DNA of 16,470 nucleotides from contig CAYSRC010000048.1 in the NCBI GenBank assembly GCA_964433495.1, forward strand, positions 1 to 16,470. The letters are read 5' to 3'. Shown here in pieces: positions 7,006 through 13,285 of this stretch. The notes beneath the pieces were generated by a model. It ran no database searches. It saw nothing but the letters and a program-made list of their open reading frames with translations, and had not been told where the DNA came from. Source of the DNA: CAYSRC01 sp964433495 (GTDB lineage: Bacteria; Bacillota; Clostridia; Oscillospirales; Ruminococcaceae). Within the stretch, counting starts at the first letter, position 1, and each line of letters starts with the position of its first letter. Both the position numbers and the translations under genes were made by a program.

Positions 7006-7080
7006 GATTGTGCGCGGTAAGGGAGCCTCAAGGTCAAGGTCACCTAAGGTCAAGGGAGCCGAAAGGTCCAAAGCACAATC
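7006..7080. repeat. Inverted repeat GATTGTGC/GCACAATC with AAGGTC tandem copies
   Basis: GATTGTGC (7006-7013) and GCACAATC (7073-7080) are perfect complements. Between them AAGGTC occurs at 7030, 7036 and 7046, and AAGGGAGCC twice. It resembles the degraded end of a palindromic element. Confidence 0.5.
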
Positions 7081-7178
7081 CCACGGTCGACTTATGACAC
7101 GACCGCATCCCCCCGCGGGACGGCGGCAAGAGCAAACGCGAGATTGTCATAACAACGCCCAAAACAAAGCGGCAAAAC

Positions 7179-7213
7179 AAAAGGGTGAGCGGACTATTCC
7201 CGCTCACCCTTTT
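7179..7213 (-). terminator. Intrinsic terminator of the dtxR-family gene
   Basis: AAAAGGGTGAGCGG (7179-7192) pairs perfectly with 7200-7213 around a 7-nt loop. On the minus strand the stem ends in TTTT. The upstream arm codes for the last residues of the regulator (QKGERE), and the stop codon lies in the loop, so the terminator overlaps the coding sequence. Confidence 0.85.
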
Positions 7214-7574
7214 GCATGTCGGCAAGGTGTTCTTTTATGGCCGCAAAGCTCTCCTCGCTTATGTCGTGTTCGATGCGGCAGCTGTCGGCATAGGCGTTGC
7301 GCTCGCTTACGCCGAGCGCCATCAGGGCTCTTGCGATGGTCTCGTGCCGCTCGTACACGGCACTTGCCACCCGCATGCCCTCTTCGGTCAGCGTGACATT
7401 TTTGCCGCCGTCGATGTCGACATAGCCGTTTTCGCGCAGCAGCTTGAGCGCCGCCGACACGGTGGGGCGCGAATAGCCGTGATATCGGCAGATGTCTACG
7501 GCGCGGACGCCGCCGTTCTTTGAGAGAACAAGGATCGATTCGAGATAATCCTCGGCTGATTCGTGCAGCTGCAT
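7194..7574 (-). CDS. DtxR-family iron-dependent transcriptional regulator
   Basis: Metal-sensing repressor, probably of the divergent feo genes. The 126 residues have an N-terminal winged helix-turn-helix (about 1-65; AVDICRYHGYSRPTVSAALKLLRENGYV, wing GGKNVTLTEEG) and a dimerisation/metal domain (about 66-120). Putative ligands are D9 and E12, H77, and the C99-x-x-E102-H103 motif. The Cys at 99 matches the CxxEH of DtxR/IdeR (Fe-type), where MntR has Glu. The C-terminal SH3/FeoA-like domain is absent, as in MntR-length members. The ATG at 7572-7574 follows GAAAGGGG; an upstream in-frame extension to 7898 has no regulator-like sequence. The terminator overlaps the 3' end. Iron specificity is inferred from the ligand set and context. 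Confidence 0.9.
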   Translation of the reverse strand: MQLHESAEDYLESILVLSKNGGVRAVDICRYHGYSRPTVSAALKLLRENGYVDIDGGKNVTLTEEGMRVASAVYERHETIARALMALGVSERNAYADSCRIEHDISEESFAAIKEHLADMQKGERE

Positions 7575-7639
7575 ATCAAAACCCCTTTCCGGCGGCAGAC
7601 AAAGCGCTTGAGGACGAATGAAAGCGTCAGGCCCCCAAA

Positions 7640-7663
7640 AACGGCGTGAAACGAGGGGCCGTT
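7640..7663 (-). terminator. Possible leader hairpin of the dtxR-family gene
   Basis: On the minus strand AACGGC (7658-7663) pairs with GCCGTT (7640-7645), followed by further T residues, in the roughly 127-nt leader. The stem is short, so attenuation is only a possibility. Confidence 0.25.
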
Positions 7664-7707
7664 CTTTAATTCCGCGAGCGCCCGCCGCGGTTAAACATAT
7701 TATAACC

Positions 7708-7735
7708 ATTATAACAAAAAGCCCGAAATTGACAA
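7708..7735 (-). promoter_or_regulatory. Predicted promoter of the dtxR-family gene
   Basis: On the minus strand: -35 TTGTCA (7730-7735), 16-nt spacer, -10 TATAAT (7708-7713). Start near 7701. None of the GTTWG-N6-CTAAC palindromes overlaps it; the nearest is 125 bp upstream. Confidence 0.75.
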
Positions 7736-7754
7736 GCAAAACCGATAAACCCAA

Positions 7755-7778
7755 CCCGGGGCGGGCGGCGGCCCCGGG
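7755..7778. repeat. GC inverted repeat between dtxR and feo promoters
   Basis: CCCGGGGC (7755-7762) and GCCCCGGG (7771-7778), loop of 8 nt. No T-tract. Its role is unknown. Confidence 0.35.
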
Positions 7779-7859
7779 ACAGAGCCCCGGCACAAAGGGC
7801 AGCGGTGTCGGCAAAGCAATGGAGGCGGTCACAAAAAAGGACGGCAAAAAGTCAGTGAT

Positions 7860-7875
7860 GTTTGTTAAGACTAAC
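7860..7875. promoter_or_regulatory. Predicted DtxR-family operator 1
   Basis: GTTTG-TTAAGA-CTAAC, a near-palindrome with the 5-6-5 layout shared by four sites at this locus. It lies upstream of the feoA promoter. Confidence 0.6.
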
Positions 7876-7892
7876 AAAAATCGCAAAAGCAC

Positions 7893-7921
7893 TTGCAAGC
7901 GATGTTTGTTTATGCTAACAT
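7893..7921 (+). promoter_or_regulatory. Predicted promoter of the feo cluster
   Basis: -35 TTGCAA (7893-7898), 17-nt spacer, -10 TAACAT (7916-7921), start near 7928. Operator 2 fills the spacer and operator 3 covers the start region, the placement expected of a repressor that blocks polymerase. Confidence 0.55.
7904..7919. promoter_or_regulatory. Predicted DtxR-family operator 2
   Basis: GTTTG-TTTATG-CTAAC, centred 44 bp from operator 1 and 27 bp from operator 3. Confidence 0.65.
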
Positions 7922-7930
7922 ATCTATGTT

Positions 7931-7946
7931 GTTAGTTATTGCTAAC
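7931..7946. promoter_or_regulatory. Predicted DtxR-family operator 3
   Basis: GTTAG-TTATTG-CTAAC, with perfect 5-bp arms extending to TGTTAG/CTAACA. It matches operator 4 (read on the minus strand) at 15 of 16 positions. Confidence 0.7.
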
Positions 7947-7979
7947 ATATCAGGCCGGCATCGAAAGGGGAGAACACAC

Positions 7980-8189
7980 ATGCCGTTGTCGTTTGCAAGC
8001 ATGGGCGAAAAGCTGCTGATAAAGAAGGTCGGCGGCGGGCAGGAGGTGCGGCGTCACCTCGAGACCCTCGGCTTCGTGGCGGGTGAGCCCGTCACCGTCG
8101 TGACCTCGCTCGGCGGAAACCTGATTGTAAGCGTGAAGAATGCTCGGGTGGCGATCAGCAGGGAGATGGCGGCGCGGGTGAGCGTGTGA
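7980..8189 (+). CDS. feoA: FeoA-family protein, first copy
   Basis: Small SH3-like cytoplasmic protein that works with FeoB in ferrous iron uptake, perhaps by regulating its GTPase domain. The 69 residues show the family pattern: VRRHLETLGFVAGEPVTVV, a glycine turn (SLGGN) and LIVSVKNARVAISREMAARV. The ATG at 7980 is preceded by GAAAGGGGAG at a normal distance. It lies 52 nt downstream of the predicted start of transcription and directly behind three operators. It is more divergent from classical FeoA than the second copy. Two FeoA proteins before FeoB is common in Clostridia (known); why both are kept is not clear. Confidence 0.87.
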   Translation: MPLSFASMGEKLLIKKVGGGQEVRRHLETLGFVAGEPVTVVTSLGGNLIVSVKNARVAISREMAARVSV

Positions 8190-8496
8190 GCGCCCACACC
8201 GCCGAAGCGCCGGGACAGCAGCTCAAACGACCCCGCCGACGCCGTGGGACAGCAATTGAACCCGATACTCGGCCGCGCACCGCCCGCGCATATCGCGCCC
8301 GCGGCAGTGCACAACGCGCCGAAAGCGGGTGAGAGACGGGCGCAGGGATGCCAACCCATCTGTGGCCGCTGTACACAAATTGCGATATCCGCATCAAAGG
8401 GCAGCCGCAGAATAGTCGGCGGACTCGTGAAAGATGTCCCCGAAGAGCGCCCGAAGAGCGGATAAAAAGAGCGACCGCGCCGCAAGGGGGTAAATA
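8190..8496. other. Gap between the two feoA genes, no clear gene
   Basis: This is unusually long for an operon-internal gap. A 73-codon ORF at 8244-8465 lacks a Shine-Dalgarno site and has low-complexity composition. GGGACAGCA occurs twice (near 8212 and 8245). No terminator with a T-tract or known riboswitch was recognised. Confidence 0.4.
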
Positions 8497-8586
8497 ATGA
8501 AACATATATTGCTTAAAAACGGGGGAGTTCACCCAAAAAGAATATACACAAGGAGGCTTCACGATGAAAACTCTAAGACAGCTTAA
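8497..8586 (+). CDS. Possible 29-residue small ORF overlapping the second feoA start
   Basis: The ATG at 8497 has an excellent Shine-Dalgarno site (AAGGGGG at 8484-8490, 6-nt gap). The frame begins MKHILLKNGG, is lysine- and arginine-rich, and ends 20 bases inside feoA in another frame. It could be a leader peptide that couples translation to feoA, or a chance ORF. No homologue is recognised. Confidence 0.3.
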   Translation: MKHILLKNGGVHPKRIYTRRLHDENSKTA

Positions 8587-8785
8587 GGTCGGCGAAAGCG
8601 GTGTGATCGCAAGGATACACGGCGACGGCGCGCTCAAGCGGCGGATCATGGACATGGGTCTGACAAAGGGCGTCGCCCTCAGCGTGCGAAAGGTCGCGCC
8701 GCTCGGGGACCCCATCGAGCTGACAGTGAGGGGATACGAGCTGTCGGTGCGCAAGGGGGACGCCGAAATGATCGAGCTTGTTTAG
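8564..8785 (+). CDS. feoA: FeoA ferrous iron transport protein, second copy
   Basis: The 73 residues begin MKTLRQLKVGESGVIARIHG and continue through RRIMDMGLTKGVALSVRKVAPLGDPIELTVRGYELSVRKGDAEMIEL. This is the classical FeoA signature (MG-x-x-x-G, P-L-G-D-P, Y-x-L-x-x-R). It is an SH3-like fold acting in the cytoplasm with FeoB. AAGGAGG stands 7 nt before the ATG. A 183-bp gap separates it from feoB, and the gap ends in operator 4, so feoB may be transcribed separately as well. Confidence 0.95.
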   Translation: MKTLRQLKVGESGVIARIHGDGALKRRIMDMGLTKGVALSVRKVAPLGDPIELTVRGYELSVRKGDAEMIELV

Positions 8786-8936
8786 GCGGGGTTTGCGCTG
8801 ACAAAGATGCGGGGCGCATGTCCCCGCAGGCGGCGTCGCAAGGGGCAGGGGAGGCGGAAGTCCCCTCGGCCGAATACGGGGTCTGCGACGGTCGTCCGGC
8901 TGTCAACGCAAAAACCCGCAAAATAATGCAAACAAA

Positions 8937-8952
8937 GTTAGCTATAACTAAC
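8937..8952. promoter_or_regulatory. Predicted DtxR-family operator 4, in front of feoB
   Basis: GTTAG-CTATAA-CTAAC with perfect 5-bp arms, 17 bp upstream of the feoB ATG. TATAAC inside it could serve as a -10 element, but no good -35 was found. It suggests an additional iron-controlled promoter or a roadblock inside the cluster. Confidence 0.65.
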
Positions 8953-8968
8953 AGAAAGGGGATACACA

Positions 8969-11116
8969 ATGGAGATAAGGATAGCGCTTGCCGGCAACCC
9001 CAACAGCGGCAAGACAACACTGTTCAACGCCCTCACCGGCGCCAACCGGTTCGTGGGGAACTGGCCGGGCGTCACGGTTGAGAAAAAGGAGGGCAGGTAC
9101 AGGAGGAACAAGGACGTCGTGATTGCCGACCTGCCCGGCATCTACTCGCTGTCGCCCTACACACTTGAGGAGGTCGTCGCCCGCGAATACCTCATCGGCG
9201 AGCGGCCCGACGCGATTTTGAACATAGTGGACGGCACCAATCTCGAGCGCAACCTGTATCTGACGACGCAGCTCGTCGAGCTGGGCATCCCGACGGTGGT
9301 CGCGCTCAACATGATGGACGCCGTAAGCAAAAAGGGGGACAGAATAGACGCGCAAAAGCTCGAAAAGGAGCTGGGCGTAAAGGTCGTCGGCATCTCGGCC
9401 CTCAAGGGGGAGGGGATCGCGGCTGCTGCGGAGGCGGCGATAAGCGCGGCGCAGAGCGGCGTCGCGCCGCCCTCAAAGCACAGGTTTTCGGTCTGCGTCG
9501 AGCGCGCGCTCGACGGCATCGAGGAGGCCGCGCTTCGCGATATACCCGCCGAGCGGCAGCGCTGGTACGCGGTGAAGATTTTCGAGCGCGACGAAAAGAT
9601 CCGGGGCTATATCAGTGTCCCCGGCGACGTCACGGAGCACATCGAGAGCGACATCGCCGACTGTGAAAAGGAGCTGGACGACGATGCCGAGAGCATCATC
9701 ACGGCCGAGCGCTACAATTATATCTCGTCGATCATCGGCGGGTGCGTCAAAAAGCGGGACACGGGCAGGCTCAGCACCTCGGACAAGATAGACAGGATAG
9801 TGACGAACAGATGGCTCGCGCTGCCGATATTTGTCGCGGTGATGGCGCTTGTGTACATCGTCTCGGTCACAACGGTGGGAACAATTGTCACCGATTGGAC
9901 AAACGACGTGCTGTTCGGCGAGATTATCCCGCCCGCCGTCGACAGCCTTCTCGAGAGCATCGGGTGCTGGCCGTGGCTTCACAGTCTTGTTGCGGACGGC
10001 ATCGTCGCGGGTGTGGGCGCGGTGCTCGGATTTGTGCCGCAGATGTTTGTGCTGTTTCTGTTTCTCGCGTTTTTGGAGGGCTGCGGGTACATGGCGCGCA
10101 TCGCGTTTATCCTCGACCGCATCTTCCGCCGCTTCGGCCTGTCGGGCAAGAGCTTTATCCCGATGCTGATAAGCTCGGGCTGCGGCGTCCCCGGTATCAT
10201 GGCGTGCCGCACCATTGAAAACGACCGAGACCGCAAGATGACCGTCATGACGACGACGTTCATCCCCTGCGGGGCAAAGCTGCCCATTATCGCCCTCATC
10301 GGCGGCGCGCTGTTCGACAACGCCTGGTGGGTGTCGATCAGCATCTATCTCGTCGGTATTGCGGCGGTGATCGTCTCGGGCATCATGCTCAAGAAGACAA
10401 AGCTGTTCGCGGGCGACCCCGCGCCCTTTGTCATGGAGCTGCCCGCCTACCACCTGCCCACCGCGGGCAACGTGCTGCGCTCGATGTGGGAGCGCGGCCG
10501 GAGCTTTATCAAAAAGGCGGGCTCGATCATCCTGCTCTCGTCAATTGTCATTTGGTTCCTGTCCTACTTCGGGATAGAGAACGGCGTCTTCACCGCGGTT
10601 GAGGACATGAACAACAGCCTCATCGCGCTGCTGGGCGGGCTCGTCGCGCCGCTGTTTGCGCCGCTCGGCTTCGGCGAGTGGAAGGCGGCCGCCTCGTCGG
10701 TGCTGGGTCTCGTCGCCAAGGAAAACCTCGTGACCGGCTACGGCATCTTCTACGGCTTTGCAGAGGCGTCGGAGGACGGCGCCGAGTATTGGGGCTTGCT
10801 CGCGCAGGACATGACGCGCGTCGGCGGCTACGCTTATCTCGTGTTCAACATGCTGTGCGCACCTTGCTTTGCGGCTATCGGAGCGATTAAGCGCGAGATG
10901 AACAGCGCCAAATGGACCTGGACGGCGATAGGGTATCAGTGTGCGCTCGCCTATGTCGCGGCGCTGTGCATAAACCAGATAGGCGCCTTTGTCACGACGG
11001 GCGCGTTCGGCGTGTGGACCGCGGTCGCGTTTGCCCTTGCCGGGGGTATTCTGTATATGCTGTTCCGCAAGAACAGATATAACGAAAACGGCGTGCTCAG
11101 CTACGGGAGGATTTAG
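8969..11116 (+). CDS. feoB: FeoB ferrous iron transporter
   Basis: Inner-membrane Fe(II) importer with an N-terminal GTPase. It is 715 residues, usual for FeoB. The G domain has G1 GNPNSGKT (9-16), G2 threonine T36 in GNWPGVTVEK, G3 DLPG (54-57), G4 NMMD (114-117) and G5 SALKG (143-147). A GDI-like helical spacer follows (about 170-270). Membrane helices begin near 282 (LALPIFVAVMALVYIVSV). The Gate 1 motif is GCGVPG (Cys405) and Gate 2 is FIPCGAKLP (Cys434); these paired cysteines are typical of the Cys-type FeoB transport core. The ATG follows AAAGGGG. The gene is preceded by an operator-like palindrome and followed after 3 bp by the Cys-rich partner gene. Homologues may also handle Mn, but context and paired FeoA favour iron. 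Confidence 0.98.
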   Translation: MEIRIALAGNPNSGKTTLFNALTGANRFVGNWPGVTVEKKEGRYRRNKDVVIADLPGIYSLSPYTLEEVVAREYLIGERPDAILNIVDGTNLERNLYLTTQLVELGIPTVVALNMMDAVSKKGDRIDAQKLEKELGVKVVGISALKGEGIAAAAEAAISAAQSGVAPPSKHRFSVCVERALDGIEEAALRDIPAERQRWYAVKIFERDEKIRGYISVPGDVTEHIESDIADCEKELDDDAESIITAERYNYISSIIGGCVKKRDTGRLSTSDKIDRIVTNRWLALPIFVAVMALVYIVSVTTVGTIVTDWTNDVLFGEIIPPAVDSLLESIGCWPWLHSLVADGIVAGVGAVLGFVPQMFVLFLFLAFLEGCGYMARIAFILDRIFRRFGLSGKSFIPMLISSGCGVPGIMACRTIENDRDRKMTVMTTTFIPCGAKLPIIALIGGALFDNAWWVSISIYLVGIAAVIVSGIMLKKTKLFAGDPAPFVMELPAYHLPTAGNVLRSMWERGRSFIKKAGSIILLSSIVIWFLSYFGIENGVFTAVEDMNNSLIALLGGLVAPLFAPLGFGEWKAAASSVLGLVAKENLVTGYGIFYGFAEASEDGAEYWGLLAQDMTRVGGYAYLVFNMLCAPCFAAIGAIKREMNSAKWTWTAIGYQCALAYVAALCINQIGAFVTTGAFGVWTAVAFALAGGILYMLFRKNRYNENGVLSYGRI

Positions 11117-11119
11117 AGG

Positions 11120-11284
11120 ATGTTCGGTTCGATCGCTGTGCTGTGTGTGATTTCGGCCGTCGTCGCGGCGGTTGTGCATTCGCTTGTGAAGAAGGGGAAA
11201 AAGGGCGGCGCCTGCGCCTCCTGCGGCTGCTGCGGCGGATGTCCCGGCTGCACGGGCGCTGCGTGCGAGGGCCGCGGAGCTTAA
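11120..11284 (+). CDS. FeoB-associated Cys-rich membrane protein
   Basis: A 54-residue protein with an N-terminal membrane helix (about 4-22, SIAVLCVISAVVAAVVHSLV), a basic KKGKKGG linker, and a tail with seven cysteines after residue 31 (CASCGCCGGCPGCTGAAC). This is the layout of the small Cys-rich proteins encoded after feoB in many Firmicutes (PF12669-type). They are thought to help FeoB, perhaps by handling metal or replacing FeoC; the mechanism is not established. The ATG lies 3 bp after the feoB stop, with GGAGG at 11106-11110. The gene is easy to miss because of its size. Confidence 0.9.
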   Translation: MFGSIAVLCVISAVVAAVVHSLVKKGKKGGACASCGCCGGCPGCTGAACEGRGA

Positions 11285-11298
11285 AGCCCGTGCCGCGT

Positions 11299-11315
11299 CC
11301 CGCGCAGCGGGTTTT
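11299..11315 (+). terminator. Possible terminator of the feo cluster
   Basis: CCCGC (11299-11303), GCA loop, GCGGG (11307-11311), then TTTT. It lies 14 bp after the last feo gene. The stem is short but all GC. Confidence 0.4.
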
Positions 11316-11350
11316 GGGGCAGGCCCGAAGAGCAAAAAGTTTAAACCGAG

Positions 11351-11386
11351 CGCGGGTCCTCCTGAAACGGCGGGCCCGCGTCTTTG
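11351..11386 (+). terminator. Second possible feo terminator
   Basis: CGCGGGTCC (11351-11359) pairs with GGGCCCGCG (11372-11380) with one G-U pair, followed by TCTTTG. The T-tract is weak. It may back up the first hairpin. Confidence 0.45.
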
Positions 11387-11477
11387 TACAAAGAAGCGCT
11401 GTCCGACGCGGTCAGCGGGAGAGATCGCGGCCTCAAGCCCCCTTCTCGCTCTTCTCGAATTCAATTGACACGGTGTT

Positions 11478-11502
11478 CTGCACGCCCCGCGGGAGCGTGC
11501 AG
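11478..11502. repeat. Perfect hairpin CTGCACGC/GCGTGCAG
   Basis: 8-bp arms at 11478-11485 and 11495-11502 with a GC loop, at the edge of repeat copy B. Confidence 0.6.
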
Positions 11503-11519
11503 AGCATATGCAGAGGGGC

Positions 11520-11596
11520 GAGGGATTGACTGCGCAAGACCCTGTCGCCCCAATATACTTTATGCTGCAACCTTAGCCCGCCGCGTACAATCCCCC
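11520..11596 (-). repeat. 77-bp MITE-like element, copy B
   Basis: On the minus strand it starts GGGGGATTGT and ends TGCGCAGTCAATCCCTC. It aligns with copy A (6675-6751) at 57 of 77 positions without gaps, including the CTAAG, CATAAAG and GACA blocks. Its terminal inverted repeats are less perfect than in copy A. Confidence 0.8.
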
Positions 11597-11642
11597 GCGC
11601 TGTGCGCCGTTCCCTATACACGCGCCTCACAATAAGTCCCGT

Positions 11643-11759
11643 GAATTCAAACGAGTGAGAGTTGTACGACACCCGGTTCACCCCGCGGGGATATATAATA
11701 GCGCGTGCCACACATCCATACCTTTACCATACGGCTCATCCTGCGGGAACATGCGGGGC
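11643..11759 (-). repeat. Second repeat element (e2), copy B
   Basis: Minus-strand order TTCCCGCAGG, TAAAGGTA, GTGAACC, GTGTCGTAC, GAATTC, collinear with copy A at 6861-6974 (offsets from the first block 23/68/77/101 here versus 22/59/73/98 there). The outer part is closed by a perfect 10-bp inverted repeat CATACGGCTC/GAGCCGTATG (11728-11737, 11760-11769). Confidence 0.72.
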
Positions 11760-11875
11760 GAGCCGTATGTCCGTCCGGCCCTTTAAAGCGTGTCTGCCGC
11801 GCAATGAGTCAAGCCATCGTCTGCGTCAAATCTGCTCATTCGGCTAACCCCGCGAGAATATTCGAAAGACCGCCC

Positions 11876-11904
11876 TTGACACAAATTTTTTATTCCCCTA
11901 TCCT
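11876..11904 (+). promoter_or_regulatory. Strong predicted promoter of the C45-like hydrolase gene
   Basis: Consensus -35 TTGACA (11876-11881), 17-nt spacer, -10 TATCCT (11899-11904), start near 11911 followed by the small palindrome GTCATGAC. Confidence 0.75.
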
Positions 11905-12020
11905 ATTAGACGTCATGACAGATACAAAAAATGAAAGGAGAACGAGGGCGGGGCGAGCCGAGGCCCTGTTCACCGCGCGGCCGCAGCGGCTTGCGGCTGT
12001 GCGCAGCCCCCGAAATAAGG

Positions 12021-13148
12021 ATGATTTGTCACGAGTTCGAGGGGGCGCATTATGCAATGGGCCTCAAACGCGGCGGGATGCTGGTGCGCAGCGGCGTGCG
12101 AATCCCGCTTGCGCTCGACGATTTTCAGCTGGCGCACGGCGCGCACAGCTTTGAAATTCTGCGGCGGCTGTTTCCCGAGGTGTGCGAGGAGATTGCAGGT
12201 GTGGCGGACGGCATGGGCGTCGACGAAAAAAAGCTGACGGCGTGGCTGCTGTGCATGGGCTGCTGCATGTACAATCTCGAGCGAAATCTGCCTGAGCTGC
12301 GCGGCTGCACCGTGTTTGCCGCAGGGGTGGACGGCAGGATGGTCTACGGCCGCAACAACGACCTGCCGCCCCGCATGGCGGCGGGCTGCACAAGCGACCT
12401 CTATCGACCGAGGGGAGGGCATTCGTTTTTGCTGACCTCGTCCTCCTTCTTAAACGGAGAGGAGGCGGTGAACGACGCGGGGCTCGTCGCGGCGATGACC
12501 TTTGTCATGAGCGACCTTCGCAGCATACGGCCCGGCCTCAACTCCCCGTTCGCGGTGCGGTATCTCGCCGAGAGGTGCGGCAGCACCGCCGAGGCCCTCA
12601 AGCTGCTCGGGGATCTGCCCCTGTCCTCCTGCTGCTGCCTGCTTTTGGCCGACCGCTCGGGCGACATGGCCGCTGTCGAGTGCGCGCCCGGCGCCCGCAC
12701 GCGGATAAAGCCCGTCCGGTGCACGGGGGGAGAGGCGCTGTGCATTGTCAACGGGTTTTCGTCGGACGGGATGCGCGGGCTTGATTTTTCGCGCGGCGAC
12801 AACTACCGTGCCGACGACCGCCGCGAGACGGTGCTGCGCGCGTTTAAGGATGGACTGCTGTCGGGGTGCGCAGAGCCCGTCCGCCCCGGCGCGCAGACGC
12901 GAAGGAACCGGGATTCCTGCGGCCGTCCCCCGCATCTCGAGAAGCTGACAGGGCTTTTGCGGGGCGAGCGCGGGTTCATCTGCGAATACGACGACGGGCT
13001 GTTTCAAACGGTGTGGAGCACGGCGGTCGACCTCACCGCGGGCAGGATTTGGCGCGCGGACGGCGACCCGAGAACCGTCCCCTTTAGGGAGGACAGACGT
13101 CTCGGGAAGATCCTGTGGGAGAGCAAAACCCCGCAGAACGGGGAATAA
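12021..13148 (+). CDS. C45/AAT-like Ntn amide hydrolase (acyltransferase family)
   Basis: Probable N-terminal-nucleophile hydrolase related to acyl-CoA:6-aminopenicillanate acyltransferase (peptidase C45) and choloylglycine hydrolases, which cut or transfer linear amide bonds. Counting from the ATG at 12021 it has 375 residues. The N-terminal GAHYAMGLKRG block is typical of the family. Autoprocessing would fall before Cys96 (ELRG-CTVFAAG), which then becomes the nucleophile; GRNNDLPP (109-116) supplies the R-N-x-D motif, and later AVNDAGLVAAMTF and SPFAVRYLAERC also fit. The start is uncertain: AAGG touches the ATG at 12021, while the frame stays open to an ATG at 11931 whose extra 30 residues look non-coding. 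Substrate unknown. It is followed by a separately promoted TetR gene. Confidence 0.8.
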   Translation: MICHEFEGAHYAMGLKRGGMLVRSGVRIPLALDDFQLAHGAHSFEILRRLFPEVCEEIAGVADGMGVDEKKLTAWLLCMGCCMYNLERNLPELRGCTVFAAGVDGRMVYGRNNDLPPRMAAGCTSDLYRPRGGHSFLLTSSSFLNGEEAVNDAGLVAAMTFVMSDLRSIRPGLNSPFAVRYLAERCGSTAEALKLLGDLPLSSCCCLLLADRSGDMAAVECAPGARTRIKPVRCTGGEALCIVNGFSSDGMRGLDFSRGDNYRADDRRETVLRAFKDGLLSGCAEPVRPGAQTRRNRDSCGRPPHLEKLTGLLRGERGFICEYDDGLFQTVWSTAVDLTAGRIWRADGDPRTVPFREDRRLGKILWESKTPQNGE

Positions 13149-13172
13149 AAAGCGGACGGCCTCATTTACCCC

Positions 13173-13201
13173 TTGCAAAATAGCGGCATTTGTTCTAAAA
13201 T
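13173..13201 (+). promoter_or_regulatory. Predicted promoter of the TetR-family gene
   Basis: -35 TTGCAA (13173-13178), 17-nt spacer, -10 TAAAAT (13196-13201), 25 bp after the hydrolase stop. Confidence 0.65.
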
Positions 13202-13285
13202 TAAAGCAACAGATGTATCTTAGCTTGTCAAAGAGAGCAGTCAACTCCGCAATACGCCGTGTTTTTGCCGATTGGAGGGGTAAGA

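Larger units (their letters stand above)
6769..7060. repeat. Split inverted repeat GGCTCCCTT / AAGGGAGCC
   Basis: GGCTCCCTT (6769-6777) is complementary to two direct copies of AAGGGAGCC (7019-7027 and 7052-7060). The 240-bp interval holds the second repeat element. It looks like a palindromic element opened by insertion of another repeat in its loop (inference). Confidence 0.45.
6524..7193. other. 670-bp hairpin-rich intergenic region, no gene
   Basis: There is no ORF with coding character. It holds an outer GC hairpin (6637-6662), a 77-bp element with terminal inverted repeats, a second repeat element, five or more perfect short inverted repeats, AAGGTC tandem copies near 7030-7051, and the end of the dtxR terminator. 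The individual pieces are listed separately. Confidence 0.7.
11387..11875. other. Hairpin-rich intergenic region, no gene
   Basis: There is no coding region. It contains the second set of repeat elements (listed separately), in inverted orientation relative to those at 6637-7080. From about 11770 to 11875 no feature is seen before the downstream promoter. Confidence 0.65.

Noticed and set aside
8244..8465. 73-codon frame between the feoA genes
   Set aside because: No Shine-Dalgarno site, no recognisable domain, and Ala/Pro/Arg-rich composition typical of non-coding GC-rich DNA.
9473..10453. 326-codon minus-strand frame inside feoB
   Set aside because: It is antisense to the GTPase and membrane core of FeoB. 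Composition (His, Asp and Arg rich) is that of a mirror frame.
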